Positions 51,690 through 59,937 of a stretch of 64,000 nucleotides of DNA are shown here, piece by piece (position 1 is the first letter of the stretch; each line of letters starts with the position of its first letter). Made by a program: the position numbers and the translations under genes. Source of the DNA: Prevotella nigrescens (GTDB taxonomy: Bacteria; Bacteroidota; Bacteroidia; Bacteroidales; Bacteroidaceae); contig NZ_CP133464.1 of the NCBI RefSeq assembly GCF_031191185.1, positions 503,799 to 567,798 of the forward strand, in the 5' to 3' direction. The notes beneath the pieces were generated by a model. The model saw only the letters and a program-made list of their open reading frames with translations. It was not told where the DNA came from and searched no databases.

Positions 51690-51945
51690 CTATTTGTTCG
51701 ATTTGTCCCGATTTGTAACGTGAGGCACACTCTTTTTCAGTCGGCTTCGCCGAGACGAGTTGATGAGCCGTCAGGCGAATAAATTCCACACGGGTTGTTG
51801 AGCGTCAGCGAAAAAATCTTTCCAAATCCTACAAATATTTTTTATCATTACCTATTTGTTCTATTTGTCTTGATTTGTAGGATTTCTGTGCCGGGAGGCA
51901 CACTCCTACAGTCGGCTTCACCGAGAAATTATACAAATCTTCCGA
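51690..51945. repeat. Two diverged copies of the dispersed palindromic repeat
   Basis: At about 51697-51790 and 51812-51930 sequences related to the 120-bp unit recur: TTTGTTCGATTTGTCCCGAT, GAGGCACACTC, AGTCGGCTTCGCCGAGACGA, CCAAATCCTACAAAT. They share two hairpins, GTGCC..GGCAC and TCGGCGAAGCCGA. Confidence 0.7.
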
Positions 51946-51949
51946 TTCA

Positions 51950-52002
51950 TCTTTCTTCGTTCGCGTCATCACCTGCTCCTTGTAGCGCTTGATGTCGGCG
52001 TT
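51950..52002 (-). pseudogene. 3' fragment of a second DUF6261 gene
   Basis: On the minus strand about 18 codons read NADIKRYKEQVMTRTKKDE, nearly identical to the NANIKRYKEQVMTRGKKKDD end of the intact DUF6261 protein (DNA also conserved: CACCTGCTCCTTGTAGCGCT). The rest of the gene is missing and repeat DNA replaces it. It sits just downstream-side of giant protein 2, as the intact gene is related to giant protein 1, pointing to a duplicated cassette. Confidence 0.8.
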
Positions 52003-52040
52003 TGTCGTTTTCACCTTATTATATATATAGGGTTGCGGGG

Positions 52041-52082
52041 TATCGGGGGAGCACACCGCCTGTGGGCGAGCGCCCCCCGATA
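52041..52082 (-). terminator. GC-rich hairpin after the second repeat-protein gene
   Basis: TATCGGGGGAGC and GCGCCCCCCGATA pair around a short GC-rich centre (GCC/GGGC), 13 bases after the stop of giant protein 2. Same class as the hairpin after giant protein 1. Confidence 0.65.
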
Positions 52083-52094
52083 AGAAGAGAGACA

Positions 52095-55000
52095 TTATTT
52101 CACAACAACCTTGCGGCCGCCGACGATGTAGACGCCTGCGGGCAGCCGGTGGCGTGCGTCATCGAGGCGATCGGCCACGCGGCGGCCTTGCAGGTCATAC
52201 ACCGGACCGTTCTTTCCGTCGGTCGCCTCGTTCGTCACGTCGCCGATGCCGGTGGTCTCGCCGTCGAGGACGACAGAGAGCTGCTTGGCACCTGACGCCT
52301 GCGGTGGACAGATGATGTAGGCACGGTAGGCAGGAATGGTGGCGGCGGAATTGGCCGTCGTTACCTTGTGGAACTTGCCATCGTCCTGCAGAATGTAGGC
52401 GTTGGCAGCGGCAGCGGTGGCGTTGCTCACGCCGGCTACCGTACCCGTGAATTTGTAACCTGCGGCGGGGGTCGTCATCTTGTCGGCCTTGTAGGCTTTC
52501 ACCTCGATGTTTCTGCCGCCGAGCTGTGGCATACCGTTAGCCGTGATGTAATACGGCGTGTATGCCGGGAGCTTGTCGTCCACTTCCTTGAAATGGACTT
52601 CGTTTTTGTTGCCGCCCGAGAGGGTGTAGGCCTTGAAGCCCTGAGCATACAAGTCGTAAGGCAGACACAGCGTGGCTTTCTGCGCGCCATTGAAGTTGCG
52701 CTCGTAGGTAACGTTGGCGGCGGTGAAGTCGAGCCCGATGGGCATTGCCGTGCCGTCGGTGAGGCGGAAGTCGTCACACGTCCAGCCTTTCTTTGCCGCG
52801 TCGTAATACACGTAGTTCGCCTTGCTCTTGTCGGCTGCGTTGTAGAAGTCGGGCATTTCACCCAACTGCTGTGCCCAGTAGCATTTGTCGGTGCGGTTGT
52901 TCTGTAGCTTCTTTGTCACCTCGCCGTTCTTGAGCTGCTCGGCGGTTATCTTCGTGCCCTGCGCTATGCCGCAGGCGTTGAGGTAGTAGCAGTTGTTGAG
53001 GGTTGTGGTTGCGCCGTAGTAAGCGTCACCTACAAAGGTTCTTGAAAATCTATTCCCATTGCTGCTGCCAAGATATAGGCAGTTGTTCAGAGTGCAGGTG
53101 CCTTCCTGACTTCCTACGAATCCCGCCATTTTTTCCTTTCCTGTATCCGTCGTGGCAGTGATATTACCCTTTACAACGCAGTCATCGATGGTAACATTGG
53201 CACCGGGTTTTACAGAGCAAATCAAGCCCGCCGCGTCGCATGCGCTAATTAGAATACTGCTCGTGATGTTCACGTTGCTGACACAGTTAGTGAGGGTGAT
53301 GGTGCCATAGGCACTCATAAGCAATCCAGACAAAAACTTTTCGTTTGAGGTTATCTGCCCTTCGGTGCGCAGGTTTTTGATGGTGGCGCCTTCCACAACG
53401 CTGAAGGGAGCTATGTACCCGTTTGAACCGCTATCCCAGTTGAGCTTCAGCGTATATCCCTGTCCGTCGAACATGCCGGAGTACTCATGAGCGTTAGTAC
53501 CCGCCATCGTGATGTCCGAACCGAGATCGACATTCGCCGTCATCTTGGCGTTGAGCTTGGTCTGTCCGCCCTTCACGAGGTCGCAGAACTCTTTCCAGTT
53601 CTCCTTTGATGCGATTTCGTAGCAGTCCTTTTCGGCGAGGTTGATGGCCACGGTCCGGTCGGCATTGACGGTGGTTGAGCCGTTGAAGCCGCCCTCAAAG
53701 GCGATTCCGGAGTAATAATGGTGCTCGTTGTAGTCGCTACCCATGAGGTCCTTTGCGGTAAAGGTGGGCAAACCGCCGTGGATACCCTTGCCGTTGGTGG
53801 CGTAGCGCGTGGCTTTTACCTGGCTATTGTAGGTAAACTCCACCTTGCGCACCCGCTTGGCGTCGTTACCGGTGAGCAGTGGCTCGGTGTCCTTATTGAG
53901 ATCCTGTCCCCACACCATGTTGTTTCTGCGGGCTTGCAACTTATACGCCACCTCGCCACTCTTGAGCTGCTCCTCGGTTATCTTCGTGCCCTGCGCCGTG
54001 CCGCAGGCGTTGAGGTAGTAGCAGTTCGTGACGGTGGCGTTATTGGCGAAGGTGTTGCTGTCGCCGTTGGTGTTGTCCGCGTTGTTCTCGCCGATGTAGA
54101 GACAGTTAGTCAGGGTGCAGGAGCCGTACTGGTAAAATACGAATCCACCCATTCTTTTCTTGCCTTCGTCCGTCATGGCAGTGATGTTGCCTTCGACGAG
54201 GCAGTCGGTGATGGCGACCTTGGCACGGCTGTCTATATAAGAAATCATGCCCGCCGCATCGCATATGCCGCCGGTATGACTGCTCGTGATGTTCACATTG
54301 CTAGCGCAGTTGGAAATGTTGACGGTGCCATAATAAGCGTCACCAACCAATCCTGACAAATAGTAACTGCTAGACTTGATTGTTCCTTCGGTACGCAGGT
54401 TCTTGATAGTGGCGTTGCCCACTTTCTTGAAGGGGGCAATGTCAGAGTCTGAGCCGCCATTCCAATTGAACTTCAGCGTATGGTTCTGTCCGTCGAACGT
54501 ACCGGCATAAAGATGGGAGGTAGTCCCCACCATTGCGATGTCCGAGCCGAGGTTGATGTCGGCTTCAAGCCGGGCGTTGAGATTAGTCCTTCCCTTTTCG
54601 TTGACGAGTTTGCAGAACACCTTCCATTCGTTGGCGTCCTTGATGAGTATCGTGCCGTATTGGTCACGGCGCGCCACGATGATGGTATGCGAGAGGGAGG
54701 CCGCCTCGTAGAAATTGGTCTCTTTCTGCGTGAAGGTGATGGTCGCCTCGCCTGCCGTGCCGCCGAACTTGAGATAAGGATTATCGTAGCGGAGGACGGC
54801 GTTGTTGCTGCTGGTAACGCTGAAGGACTCATCGTTATAATCAAAATTCTCGCCGCTCTTTGTTTTGCTATTATTGAGATAGTCGCGTATGCTGTAAGAG
54901 GTATTGTTGAAAATCACGTCGGGCAGGCCTTCTGAGGTAAAGGTTACGCGGTCGCGTTTCATCGTGACCGTCGTTTTGCACTGCGCTTTGGCACAGTTCT

Positions 55001-55763
55001 CACTGGCACTGCAAGTGGCGGTGAGAACTACCGTCCCGGGGCGCTTGAACTTTAGGAGTCCGTTCGCGTTGACAGTAGCAATATCGTTGTTGTTCAGCTT
55101 GTACCCGACAGAGCCGCTGTGATCATCGTAGTTGGCTTGGGGATGAAATATTGGCATGTAGTACATATCGTACCTGTCCTTCTTGAACCTCACCTTGGGT
55201 GCCCTGACATAACCCACGATGATGTCGCGCACCTTGAACTGGTCCCAATCGCGCTTGTTGTGGGCCCGGATCTCGACGCTTCGTGCCGTGGCATCGTACT
55301 GGTAGACGACGATGTTGTTGTCGTCGTCATTGAGATTATTCTCATTGTGTCCTTTTATCCCCGAATTCGACACGGCTTCCTTCTCGAAGTAATATTTATA
55401 GCCCCCTGTAACGCTGCTGATGCGCTTGATGCCATCTTTGTCGCGATAGCTCTTTCCACCCTCCGTGTCGCGCAGGATAATCCAGCGGATGGAATAGCCG
55501 TCGTCGGCCTTTACGGTGATGCGAGAGCCCTTTGCGGGCTGATAGATGGCACCGTTGCCCGAGCTGCCTGAAGTAGTGCAACTACTGAATGTGATTTCCA
55601 CCTTCCCCTTTCGGAGTGTTGTTACTGTCTTGTGCTTGCCTAATTCGCGTGAGCGGAATGTCTCATAGCCCTCACGACCATAATTTGTCGCCAACGCCGG
55701 CAGTGCCAGCACGAGGACAAACAGGAAGAGGCAGAGCCTCTGAATGATGTTTTTTGTTTTCAT
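52095..55763 (-). CDS. Giant secreted repeat protein 2 (Ig-like plus GLUG-like repeats, type IX-like sorting tail)
   Basis: Again exactly 1222 residues from MKTKNIIQRLCLFLFVLVLA (signal peptide ending ALPALA). An in-frame extension to 55985 runs through repeat DNA and is rejected. Residues about 25-365 are unlike protein 1: bacterial Ig-like segments with DIATVNANGLLKFKRPGTVV and TATCSASENCAKAQCKTTVT. Two GLUG-like repeats follow (near 369, IKDANEWKVFCKLVN, and 712, IASKENWKEFCDLVK), then the same C-terminal globular region (DDFRLTDGTAMPIGLDFTAA) and tail (VYDLQGRRVADRLDD...GVYIVGGRKVVVK). Likely a surface protein of the same system as protein 1. Confidence 0.8.
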   Translation of the reverse strand: MKTKNIIQRLCLFLFVLVLALPALATNYGREGYETFRSRELGKHKTVTTLRKGKVEITFSSCTTSGSSGNGAIYQPAKGSRITVKADDGYSIRWIILRDTEGGKSYRDKDGIKRISSVTGGYKYYFEKEAVSNSGIKGHNENNLNDDDNNIVVYQYDATARSVEIRAHNKRDWDQFKVRDIIVGYVRAPKVRFKKDRYDMYYMPIFHPQANYDDHSGSVGYKLNNNDIATVNANGLLKFKRPGTVVLTATCSASENCAKAQCKTTVTMKRDRVTFTSEGLPDVIFNNTSYSIRDYLNNSKTKSGENFDYNDESFSVTSSNNAVLRYDNPYLKFGGTAGEATITFTQKETNFYEAASLSHTIIVARRDQYGTILIKDANEWKVFCKLVNEKGRTNLNARLEADINLGSDIAMVGTTSHLYAGTFDGQNHTLKFNWNGGSDSDIAPFKKVGNATIKNLRTEGTIKSSSYYLSGLVGDAYYGTVNISNCASNVNITSSHTGGICDAAGMISYIDSRAKVAITDCLVEGNITAMTDEGKKRMGGFVFYQYGSCTLTNCLYIGENNADNTNGDSNTFANNATVTNCYYLNACGTAQGTKITEEQLKSGEVAYKLQARRNNMVWGQDLNKDTEPLLTGNDAKRVRKVEFTYNSQVKATRYATNGKGIHGGLPTFTAKDLMGSDYNEHHYYSGIAFEGGFNGSTTVNADRTVAINLAEKDCYEIASKENWKEFCDLVKGGQTKLNAKMTANVDLGSDITMAGTNAHEYSGMFDGQGYTLKLNWDSGSNGYIAPFSVVEGATIKNLRTEGQITSNEKFLSGLLMSAYGTITLTNCVSNVNITSSILISACDAAGLICSVKPGANVTIDDCVVKGNITATTDTGKEKMAGFVGSQEGTCTLNNCLYLGSSNGNRFSRTFVGDAYYGATTTLNNCYYLNACGIAQGTKITAEQLKNGEVTKKLQNNRTDKCYWAQQLGEMPDFYNAADKSKANYVYYDAAKKGWTCDDFRLTDGTAMPIGLDFTAANVTYERNFNGAQKATLCLPYDLYAQGFKAYTLSGGNKNEVHFKEVDDKLPAYTPYYITANGMPQLGGRNIEVKAYKADKMTTPAAGYKFTGTVAGVSNATAAAANAYILQDDGKFHKVTTANSAATIPAYRAYIICPPQASGAKQLSVVLDGETTGIGDVTNEATDGKNGPVYDLQGRRVADRLDDARHRLPAGVYIVGGRKVVVK

Positions 55764-55789
55764 ATAAATTGAAATTAAATATTGCGTTT

Positions 55790-55975
55790 TGAAATCTGAG
55801 TCGCTACGCCGAGAAATCTCCCAAATCTTTCCAAATCTTCCAAATTTATTTGTTCGATTTGTCCAGATTTGTAAGATTTCTGTGCCGCGAGGCACACTCC
55901 TTGAGTCGGCTTCGCCGAGACGAGTTGATGAGCCGACAGGCGAGTAAATCCTCCAAATCTTTCCAAATCCTCCAA
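55790..55975. repeat. Dispersed palindromic repeat upstream of giant protein 2
   Basis: GAGTCGCTACGCCGAGAAAT, CAGATTTGTAAGATTTCTGT, GTGCCGCGAGGCACACTCC and GAGTCGGCTTCGCCGAGACG belong to the same family as the 120-bp units. GTGCCGCGAGGCAC is a perfect hairpin. It occupies the presumed 5' leader of the giant protein 2 message. Confidence 0.75.
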
Positions 55976-56035
55976 TTTTTATCATTATTAAATTAAGATT
56001 GAAAATAAATATTCTTTTGGTTATCGGGGGTATAG

Positions 56036-56302
56036 TTACCGCGTTTTCCGGAAGACTTCCTTGTATATTTCTGTCCGTTCCCGATTACGTCGTACGAGAA
56101 GGTTGATCGTATCTTGGGAAAGGGAATCCAAAAGATGCTTGTGTGCCAAGCCGTCGAACGGTTCTTCAAACGGACGGAGATAATACAGTTTTTCCTTTCG
56201 CGTGGAGATTTCGGTGAACTTTTCATCCATATCGACTGAAAAGCCGATGGTTATTTCTCCGGTTTTATTTTTTAAGATGTATACCCAACAGTTCTTTTTC
56301 AT
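56036..56302 (-). CDS. GIY-YIG-like small protein, degenerate motif
   Basis: An 88-residue protein starting MKKNCWVYILKNKTGEITIG. WVYILKNKTG is the GIY strand of small GIY-YIG nuclease-like proteins, but the second motif reads TIGF instead of YIG and no EHR arginine/glutamate follows clearly. The end FDGLAHKHLLDSLSQDTINL fits the helical half of the fold. Probably a non-catalytic relative. An in-frame extension to 56530 lies mostly in the AraC-type gene and is rejected. No partner known. Confidence 0.5.
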   Translation of the reverse strand: MKKNCWVYILKNKTGEITIGFSVDMDEKFTEISTRKEKLYYLRPFEEPFDGLAHKHLLDSLSQDTINLLVRRNRERTEIYKEVFRKTR

Positions 56303-56430
56303 CTTTGCTGCTCGTTGATTCTGTTGCAAAATTATTCCACGAAGACCAACGGGGTGTCTCATATTTGCAAAAACTTGTATCATATTTGTAATTCGCAAGG
56401 AAACTGACGAATTACAGATGCCCGGAACAC

Positions 56431-58170
56431 CTATTCCTTCTCCTCGGCCGAATCCTTTTGCGTTTTCTTTTTTTCTTTGGAAACAGCTTTGTATTCTGAA
56501 GGCGACATCCCGAAGAAAGTCCGGAAACAACGATTAAATGTGGCTCGAGAATTGAATCCTGACCTATATTCCACCTCGTTGATGTTCAAGTCGGGATTGT
56601 TGGTGAGCAGCGAAGCCGCGTGCCGCAGCCGGTAGCCGTTGATAAATTCGTTGACCGTGGCTCCATCGGCATAATTGCGCACGGCATTGGTGATATAGAC
56701 GGCATTTGTTCCAATCCGCTTTGAGAGAATGTCGCGGTTCAACTCCGTGTCTTTATAGACTTTCTCTTTCTGCATCAGCTCGCACAGCTGGCGATAGATT
56801 TTTCCTTCACGGTCGAGTTCTTCCTCGGGAACGAGCCTTGCCGCGGTCTCCATGTCGCTTTCCGCCTTGCGGTATAATAGAATGGAGTCGTACAACGCCC
56901 TGTTTTTACGGCGCAAGCGGCGGGTGTAGATGATGTAAAGTACGACGGTGGCAAGCAGCAATGCCACGATGATGAGTGAGAGATAGAGTCGTGTTGTGAT
57001 GACCTCGTTCCGGAGTGTGAGCTTGTCAACCTCGAAGATGGTGCGCAGTTCGTCGAGCTGCTTGGCAAGCTCGGTGTTGCGCAGTTTGTCTTTATGTGGG
57101 ATGATGACTCTGTACAATTCTGCGGCTTCCTTGTATCGTCCGGCCTGCGTGTAGAGGTCGGCTTGCTGCATCTGCACGGTGAGCAAGCTGACGGAGTCGC
57201 CGGCGGCAGCCATGATACCCATGTTCTCGTTGTTGCAGGCAATGGCCCGGTCGTACTGTTTTGTGGCTGCATAGTAGCGGGCTTTCACTTGCAGAAGCTT
57301 GAATCGGGCGACGGCTTTGCGTCCCTCGGCATATTTATCGGCGAGCTGCAGCAATTCCTTGGCGCGGTCGTAATGGCCTGTTTCCAATTCAGCGACGGCA
57401 GTTGCCAGCGTGCAGTAGAGATAGCGTCCGTTGAGCGAGGGTGTGTAGCCTTTTCGCAGGGCTTCGTTCTTGTATTTGTCGATAACCGCTTTCCATTCCG
57501 CGCATTTCGTCCTTAGCTTTTCATATTTCCGCAGTCCGTCGAGCGTTTCGCCCAAGACGTTGTAGGCAGAGAGCAATTGTGAGATTTCATCGGACTTGGA
57601 AAGGGCGGCGATGCTCTCCTCGATGGTCTTCTCGGCTTCGCGGAAGCGTCCCATAGTCTGATAGATGCATGCCATGCCGTAGGTGGAAGTGCCTAATCCG
57701 CAGCTGCTCTTTCTTTTTCGCGCATCGGCATACATCTTTTGCGCTTCAAACAATGCGGTCTGCACCTTGTCTTCGTAGAGATAACTCTCAATCAGCACGT
57801 TCCACGCATTGTAGTAATAATCCCATGTGCCGTTCTTTTTCATAGTACTGAGGACTTCAGGCAAATAGTAGCTGATGCTGTCGGTCATCTCGTAGTTGTA
57901 ATAGCAATACAACTGGGTGACGCGCGCCTGGGCTTCCGCCTCCTTGTCTTTTTGGCGTAAGGATTCGGCAAGATATTCACGGATGCAGCGTAATTCATAG
58001 CCCATATTATCTTCGGCAGCTGCCAACCGGCAAAGATGATGGTAGGCCTGCAAAAGTTTTTCTCCTTTGAGGTGCTTCATCTCTTTGCGGATGGAGTCTG
58101 CCGGAGTGGCGGCATACATTTCTCCTACGGAGAGTGTAATGACAAACAGCAGTGTGATAAAATGTTTCAT
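56431..58170 (-). CDS. TPR-membrane-AraC type regulator
   Basis: A 579-residue protein with a signal peptide (MKHFITLLFVITLSVGEMYA). A periplasmic tetratricopeptide region follows (residues about 25-385, with AWNVLIESYLYEDKVQTALF, LGTSTYGMACIYQTMGRFRE, LYTQAGRYKEAAELYRVI). One transmembrane helix lies near 393-415 (LYLSLIIVALLLATVVLYII), and a C-terminal AraC HTH domain at about 470-565 (VNEFINGYRLRHAASLL, INEVEYRSGFNSRATFNRCF, FFGMSPSEYK). This is a transmembrane one-component regulator: a periplasmic sensor would directly control DNA binding. It is the promoter-proximal gene of the minus-strand cargo, so it likely regulates the surface proteins. Confidence 0.85.
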   Translation of the reverse strand: MKHFITLLFVITLSVGEMYAATPADSIRKEMKHLKGEKLLQAYHHLCRLAAAEDNMGYELRCIREYLAESLRQKDKEAEAQARVTQLYCYYNYEMTDSISYYLPEVLSTMKKNGTWDYYYNAWNVLIESYLYEDKVQTALFEAQKMYADARKRKSSCGLGTSTYGMACIYQTMGRFREAEKTIEESIAALSKSDEISQLLSAYNVLGETLDGLRKYEKLRTKCAEWKAVIDKYKNEALRKGYTPSLNGRYLYCTLATAVAELETGHYDRAKELLQLADKYAEGRKAVARFKLLQVKARYYAATKQYDRAIACNNENMGIMAAAGDSVSLLTVQMQQADLYTQAGRYKEAAELYRVIIPHKDKLRNTELAKQLDELRTIFEVDKLTLRNEVITTRLYLSLIIVALLLATVVLYIIYTRRLRRKNRALYDSILLYRKAESDMETAARLVPEEELDREGKIYRQLCELMQKEKVYKDTELNRDILSKRIGTNAVYITNAVRNYADGATVNEFINGYRLRHAASLLTNNPDLNINEVEYRSGFNSRATFNRCFRTFFGMSPSEYKAVSKEKKKTQKDSAEEKE

Positions 58171-58230
58171 TTCCGATATATATTCAGTTTTACAGCTTCA
58201 TAGACATAACAGGTTTCTTGTCCTTCCCCC

Positions 58231-58365
58231 CTAAAGTATATCCCGCAGGTAGTGGCAACGACTGTTCTGTTTGAGCTGTTTTCCACCCCTGTCGGTGCCA
58301 CCAAATATCAGGACAAAGAGGCAGGTGCTGAGCCTGATCCTCTGAAAGATGTCTATTGTTTTCAT
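58231..58365 (-). pseudogene. Signal-peptide remnant of a third surface-protein gene
   Basis: On the minus strand MKTIDIFQRIRLSTCLFVLI starts a 44-codon frame closely resembling the signal peptides of giant proteins 1 and 2 (MKTKNIIQRLCLFLFVLVLA). After FGGTDRGGK it stops. An overlapping frame (58190-58384) is an artefact. This looks like the leftover 5' end of a deleted paralogue. Confidence 0.5.
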
Positions 58366-58622
58366 TTGCCATAATCTCATTCACTTTTTATGAATAACTC
58401 TTTTCGCTAATTATGAATTAAAAATATTTCTATGTTTACGTTCTCGTTTTCTCATTTCACATTCCTTTTTGCTGAATTTCGCAAACCTAATAGTGCTCTT
58501 CCGAGTAATTCCACAAGAAAAATCTTTGCGAGAGCAGCAAAAGATGACACAAAAATAACATAAAGCGAATTGTTAGTTTAAGGATTATGACAGAAAAGAG
58601 CATTTTAAAGGTTTTTCCGCCC

Positions 58623-58660
58623 CTTAAAAGCCTTAATATCCCCTTAAAAACACTTAATAA
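58623..58660. repeat. CCTTAA-type repeats phased at about 10 bp upstream of the LuxR-type gene
   Basis: TTAA occurs at 58624, 58633, 58644 and 58654 within CCTTAAAAGCCTTAATATCC and CCTTAAAAACACTTAATA, i.e. once per helical turn, ending just before the -33 box. A direct-repeat activator site is plausible. The remaining bases of 58385-58622 show no gene. Confidence 0.5.
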
Positions 58661-58664
58661 AAAG

Positions 58665-58696
58665 TTTGGGAAAGAGAAAATAAAAACGTATCTTTG
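58665..58696 (+). promoter_or_regulatory. Promoter of the LuxR-type regulator
   Basis: TTTG (58665-58668), 20 bases, TATCTTTG (58689-58696) and GCAGTCG: consensus promoter 31 bases before the ATG. Confidence 0.75.
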
Positions 58697-58726
58697 CAGT
58701 CGTTATAAAAAGTAAAAACGGCAACA

Positions 58727-59905
58727 ATGATCATTCATTCTCTCACAGAAAAGGTATCGGCATTCCTACGGTCGCGCACTACAAACACCATTGAGCGGCA
58801 CCGGGTCATCGTGTATTTGCTCCACTCCCTTCTCGTTGTTTCCGTCATCTCCTTGCAGTTCATGAGGCTGGGTGGCTCGCACGACTGGCTGCCGCTTTCC
58901 ATGAGCGGCATACACCTTGCGGCATGCCTTCTTTCGCTGTTGCTCTACCTCACGCAGTGGCTGACACTTTCCAAGGCTTTTTCACTCACGGTGCTCGTGG
59001 CGCAGTGTACCATTGCCGTACGCTTCTTTTATTTCGCCACCGTGCGTCCCGACCATTTTCTGCAGCTCATCCTCATCAATCAGGTAACGTCGCTGCTGGC
59101 CGTCTTCTTCCTTGTGTTGAGCTTTGTCCGGCTCACCCCCTTTATCGTCTCTGCTATCAGTGTGGTTAGCTACGGTTGTGTGGCTGCCTATCTTCAAGAG
59201 CCTTCGCTTTGGCGCCTGTTCGGTTTCTTCCTCTTCGTGCAGTTTTTCCTCTGTGCGCTGGGCGAACTGCTGCGACACAATGTGATGAGCGTGTCGAAGG
59301 AGAATACCGACCTACATCACCGTGAGACGGCACTGATGCACGCCGTCAGGCTGAACAGGCAGGAGATAGAGGCCTATCTGCGCATGAGCGGCAACGGCCA
59401 CCCTTCACCCGAGGACACAGACCACCTGTTTTCCATGCTCAAACCGAAATCGCAACGCAACCTTATCAACGCCGTGCGCCTGCATCTGAAAAAACACTTG
59501 ATGGATGACTGCAATCTGGGGCACCACTTTCCCTGTCTGACTAAATCAGAAACGGATGTGTGCCGCCTTATCCTCGCAGGAAAGAAGCGGAGCGAAATCG
59601 GCCTGCTACTTGACAAAACCGAAAACAACGTTGACGTGACGCGTAACCACATCCGCAAGAAACTCAATGTACCCACTGACCAAGACTTGCAGAAATTTCT
59701 CATCAATTTATTGATAGAAAAAGAATATTCGAAAAAGGAGGAAATAAATAAGTTCCTCTACCGGAAACGTTCATATTTATTTATAACATGCCATTATCCG
59801 CTTTCCATACAGATTCGGATGATGGCTTCTTGTTTTTTCCCTGTATTTCCCGCTTTTCCCAAAAGTTTTTCAATCTCTTCATATACCTATAATTTAGCTG
59901 CTTGA
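58727..59905 (+). CDS. Membrane-bound LuxR-type transcriptional regulator
   Basis: A 392-residue protein with about six transmembrane helices in residues 25-190 (VIVYLLHSLLVVSVISLQFM, IHLAACLLSLLLYLTQWLTL, LILINQVTSLLAVFFLVLSF, LFGFFLFVQFFLCALGELL) and a cytoplasmic C-terminal HTH of the LuxR/GerE type: LTKSETDVCRLILAGKKRSE, IGLLLDKTENNVDVTRNHIR, KKLN (about 270-320). The tail after about residue 335 is hydrophobic and may be read-through. Such 6TM-LuxR proteins are Bacteroidetes membrane regulators; the signal is unknown. It is divergent from the cargo genes and upstream of the DUF3945-topB block. Confidence 0.75.
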   Translation: MIIHSLTEKVSAFLRSRTTNTIERHRVIVYLLHSLLVVSVISLQFMRLGGSHDWLPLSMSGIHLAACLLSLLLYLTQWLTLSKAFSLTVLVAQCTIAVRFFYFATVRPDHFLQLILINQVTSLLAVFFLVLSFVRLTPFIVSAISVVSYGCVAAYLQEPSLWRLFGFFLFVQFFLCALGELLRHNVMSVSKENTDLHHRETALMHAVRLNRQEIEAYLRMSGNGHPSPEDTDHLFSMLKPKSQRNLINAVRLHLKKHLMDDCNLGHHFPCLTKSETDVCRLILAGKKRSEIGLLLDKTENNVDVTRNHIRKKLNVPTDQDLQKFLINLLIEKEYSKKEEINKFLYRKRSYLFITCHYPLSIQIRMMASCFFPVFPAFPKSFSISSYTYNLAA

Positions 59906-59937
59906 TTACAGTATTCACCATATTAAAATTTAGAAAA

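Noticed and set aside
55764..55985. In-frame N-terminal extension of giant protein 2 (74 residues)
   Set aside because: It is translated repeat DNA and would bury a clear signal peptide.
58190..58384. 64-codon minus-strand frame
   Set aside because: The better explanation is the overlapping frame from 58365 that starts with a signal peptide like those of the giant proteins.
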